Shown here piece by piece: positions 61,927 to 64,000 of a stretch of DNA of 64,000 bases; the first letter of the stretch is position 1, and every line of letters starts with the position of its first letter. Origin of the DNA: Tenggerimyces sp963762635 (lineage in GTDB: Bacteria; Actinomycetota; Actinomycetes; Propionibacteriales; Actinopolymorphaceae); the NCBI GenBank assembly GCA_963762635.1, contig CAVXLQ010000004.1, forward strand, positions 434,001 to 498,000. The letters are read 5' to 3'. The notes below the pieces were generated by a model. That model was given only the letters and a program-made list of their open reading frames with translations. It was not told the origin of the DNA and searched no databases. A program made the position numbers and the translations under genes.

Positions 61927-62667
61927 GTGAAGGTGATCGGGGTCGGATTCGGCCGCACGGGCACGTCGTCGATCAAGCTCGCGCTGGAGCAGCTGGGGTT
62001 CCCGTGCCACCACATGAGTGAAGCCACCATGGACCCCGAGCACATGGCGCCGTGGATCCAGTTCGCGAACGGCGACCCGGTCGACTGGCGCGAGGCGTAC
62101 CGCGACTACGAGGCGACGGTCGACTGGCCCGGCGCCGCGGTCTGGCGCGAGCTCATCGACGCGTTCCCGGATGCCAAGGTGCTGTTGACAGTGCGGGACT
62201 CGGACAAGTGGTTCGCCAGCGGGAGCGCGACGATCTTCCGGAACCTGCGGCACTCGACCTCGGTCCTGGAGAGCCTGGCACGGCTGGTGGTGCAGCTGAA
62301 CTTCCCGCGGTTCCGCCCGTTCGGGATCGCGATGCGGCGGCTGATCACCGACCGGCAGTTCGGCGGCGACCTGGTGACGCGGGACAGCGTGGTGCGCGTG
62401 TTCGAGGCACACAACGCTGCGGTGGAGGCGTACGTACCGGCCGACAAGCTGTTGGTCTACGAGGTGTCGCAGGGCTGGGAGCCGCTGTGCGAGTTCCTCG
62501 GCGTCCCCGTTCCGGACGGGCCGTTCCCGCGCGTGAACGACGCCGAGTCCATGCAGCGCAGGCAGAAGGAACGTCTGCAGAAGTCGATCGTCCGCACCGC
62601 GGCCGCCCTCGGCGGGCTCGCGGTCGTCGGGACGCTGGTGTGGCGGTGGGTCAGACCCAGGTCTTGA
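61927..62667 (+). CDS. sulfotransferase family protein with C-terminal membrane anchor
   Basis: A 246-residue protein. VIGVGFGRTGTSSIKLALEQLG at the start is the PAPS-binding P-loop-like motif of the sulfotransferase superfamily, and KVLLTVRDSDKWFASG near residue 84 is the 3'-phosphate motif. A hydrophobic helix (about 222-243) ends the protein, suggesting tail-anchoring. GTG start. Its stop overlaps the convergent mannosyltransferase by 17 bp. Confidence 0.82.
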   Translation: MKVIGVGFGRTGTSSIKLALEQLGFPCHHMSEATMDPEHMAPWIQFANGDPVDWREAYRDYEATVDWPGAAVWRELIDAFPDAKVLLTVRDSDKWFASGSATIFRNLRHSTSVLESLARLVVQLNFPRFRPFGIAMRRLITDRQFGGDLVTRDSVVRVFEAHNAAVEAYVPADKLLVYEVSQGWEPLCEFLGVPVPDGPFPRVNDAESMQRRQKERLQKSIVRTAAALGGLAVVGTLVWRWVRPRS

Positions 62668-64000
62668 GCCACATGCGGCTCAGCCACTCCGCGTACGTGA
62701 TCGTCTGGTCGGTGAGGATCGGGAACAGGTACGCGAAGTTCAGCGCGACCAGCAACACGAAGCCGCCGACCAACGCCGCGCCCCACATACGCCGGTTCGG
62801 TGGGGCCTCGGGTGGCCCGAGGATCTTGCCCAGCACGAGCGTGACGCCGATGATGAGGAACGGCAGGATCACGATCGCGTAGAAGTAGAAGATGGGGCGG
62901 TTGTCGTACTGGAACCACGGGATCCAGGTCGCCGCCACGCCGAGGACGGGGATGCCGAAGCGCCAGTCGCGGCCGGCGAGCCAGAACACGATGCACGCGA
63001 TGACGGCGATCGTCGAACCCCACCAGAGGATCGGGGTGCCGATTCCGAGGATCTCCTGGACGCAGCGGTCGGTCGCGCAGCCCTTGTCAGGACCGATCTT
63101 GTCGACCCAGTCGAACGACACCGGCCGGCCGACGACGAGCCAGCTCCACGGGCTCGACTGGTACTGGTGCGTGTCGGTCAGGTTGGTGTGGAACGTCCAG
63201 ATCTCCTGGTGGTAATGCCAGAGCGACCGCAGCGGATCGAACAAGCCAGGAAGCGGATTCGGCAGCGATACGCCGAGGAAGATCGGGTCCTTGCCCTTCG
63301 CCCAGCCGCGGTCGTACCCCGTGGTCGTGACGAGCCAGCCGGTCCACGAGGCCACGTACACGAACACCGCGGTGACGACCATCGTGACGAACGCGACGAA
63401 GGCGTCGAGGAGCGCGCGGAAGAGGTTGCCGATGCGGAACAGCGTCGAACGTACGGCTCGGCGCGCGCCCCAGTCCCACCAGACGGTCAGCAGGCCGAAG
63501 ACGGCGAGCGGGATGATCGCGCTCCACTTGGTGGCGATCGCGAGTCCGAAGCAGAGGCCGGCGACGAGGCGCCACGGGCGCCAGAGCAGCCGCGGACCCC
63601 ACCTGCCCGGCGCGATCCGGCCGAGCGGCTCGGCGGCGTCCGCGAGCTTGCGGCGCATCCAGTCGCGGTCGATCAGCAGCGTGCTCAATCCGAGCAGCAG
63701 CCAGAACATCACCGGCAGGTCGAGCAGCGCGATCCGGCTCTCGACCAGGTGCAGGCCGTCGAGCGCGAGCAGCAGCGCGGCGACGCAGCCGAGCAGGGTG
63801 GAGCGGGTGAGGCGGCGTACGAGGCGCGCCATGACGAGGATCGACAACGTACCGACGACGGCGATCGCGACGCGCCAGCCGAACGGGTTCATGCCGACCG
63901 CCCACTCGCCGAGCGCGATCAGCCACTTGCCGGCCGGCGGGTGGACGACGAACGACGGCTGCAGCGGGTTGACGAAGACGTTGAGGTTGCCGCCGACGAT
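62651..64000 (-). CDS. protein O-mannosyltransferase (5' end beyond the window)
   Basis: At least 450 residues, running off the right edge. HPPAGKWLIALGEW near the window end and GWRVAIAVVGTLSILVMARLVRRLT, LLLALDGLHLVESRIALLDLPVMFWL are typical of the GT39 PMT family. About ten helices follow, including a large loop with WHYHQEIWTFHTNLTDTHQYQS. It transfers mannose from a lipid donor to Ser/Thr of exported proteins. The start codon is not in view. Confidence 0.88.
   Translation of the reverse strand: MVGGNLNVFVNPLQPSFVVHPPAGKWLIALGEWAVGMNPFGWRVAIAVVGTLSILVMARLVRRLTRSTLLGCVAALLLALDGLHLVESRIALLDLPVMFWLLLGLSTLLIDRDWMRRKLADAAEPLGRIAPGRWGPRLLWRPWRLVAGLCFGLAIATKWSAIIPLAVFGLLTVWWDWGARRAVRSTLFRIGNLFRALLDAFVAFVTMVVTAVFVYVASWTGWLVTTTGYDRGWAKGKDPIFLGVSLPNPLPGLFDPLRSLWHYHQEIWTFHTNLTDTHQYQSSPWSWLVVGRPVSFDWVDKIGPDKGCATDRCVQEILGIGTPILWWGSTIAVIACIVFWLAGRDWRFGIPVLGVAATWIPWFQYDNRPIFYFYAIVILPFLIIGVTLVLGKILGPPEAPPNRRMWGAALVGGFVLLVALNFAYLFPILTDQTITYAEWLSRMWLKTWV

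Overview
The window is a GC-rich actinobacterial chromosome segment. GTG and occasional TTG starts are frequent, third positions are G/C-rich, genes are packed with ATGA or GTGA overlaps, and several families are typical of Actinobacteria (DUF5302, SepX/GlpR, RNHCP, SAV_6107-type HEPN, CGNR zinc finger). The exact genus cannot be read from the sequence. Two tRNA genes are present (Arg-CCU at the left, Ala-CGC at 37.5 kb). No rRNA, CRISPR array or insertion sequence is visible.

Left part (0.2-37.5 kb) is mostly intact housekeeping and metabolism: a 2-hydroxyacid dehydrogenase divergent from an MmcQ-like gene over a strikingly symmetric promoter; PhyH dioxygenase opposite an amidase-AraC pair; thioredoxin and a luciferase-like oxidoreductase; a nucleotidyltransferase/HEPN pair; modABC molybdate uptake (with moeA-moaC-mogA for the cofactor at 34-36 kb); MTA phosphorylase-SAF-mscL; a membrane spermidine-synthase-like protein; an unusual carboxylate-amine-ligase-like domain joined through one membrane helix to an outside domain; a six-gene Opp/Dpp-type ABC operon behind a LacI-type operator; an MFS/CGNR divergent pair with two identical long-spaced inverted repeats; a penicillin acylase; galU; and a SepX/GlpR gene with an extra base.

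Middle part (37.5-47.1 kb) starts at tRNA-Ala and carries an orphan LanC-like protein and then a co-directional defence operon: GHKL (MORC-like) ATPase, PD-(D/E)XK nuclease (DUF4420 type), Z1-domain ATPase, C5 cytosine methyltransferase, Vsr-type endonuclease with an extra N-terminal domain, and an unrecognised 201-residue protein. The base composition is visibly lower in GC. As given, most of these genes are broken by single extra bases. Removing one base at each point restores family-like proteins and also the overlapping stop/start junctions, so the breaks look like sequencing insertions rather than decay.

Right part (47.1-64 kb) has an AcoR/MimR-like regulator divergent from amidohydrolase, DUF59 metal-sulfur protein, zinc alcohol dehydrogenase and a small monooxygenase. 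This is the accessory set that normally accompanies a propane/acetone-type di-iron monooxygenase, but no monooxygenase subunit is here. It is followed by an ArsR-ArsC fusion divergent from an APC permease, a second luciferase-like oxidoreductase behind a perfect palindrome, transporters, several GNAT acetyltransferases, a GT87 mannosyltransferase, a sulfotransferase and a protein O-mannosyltransferase cut by the window end.
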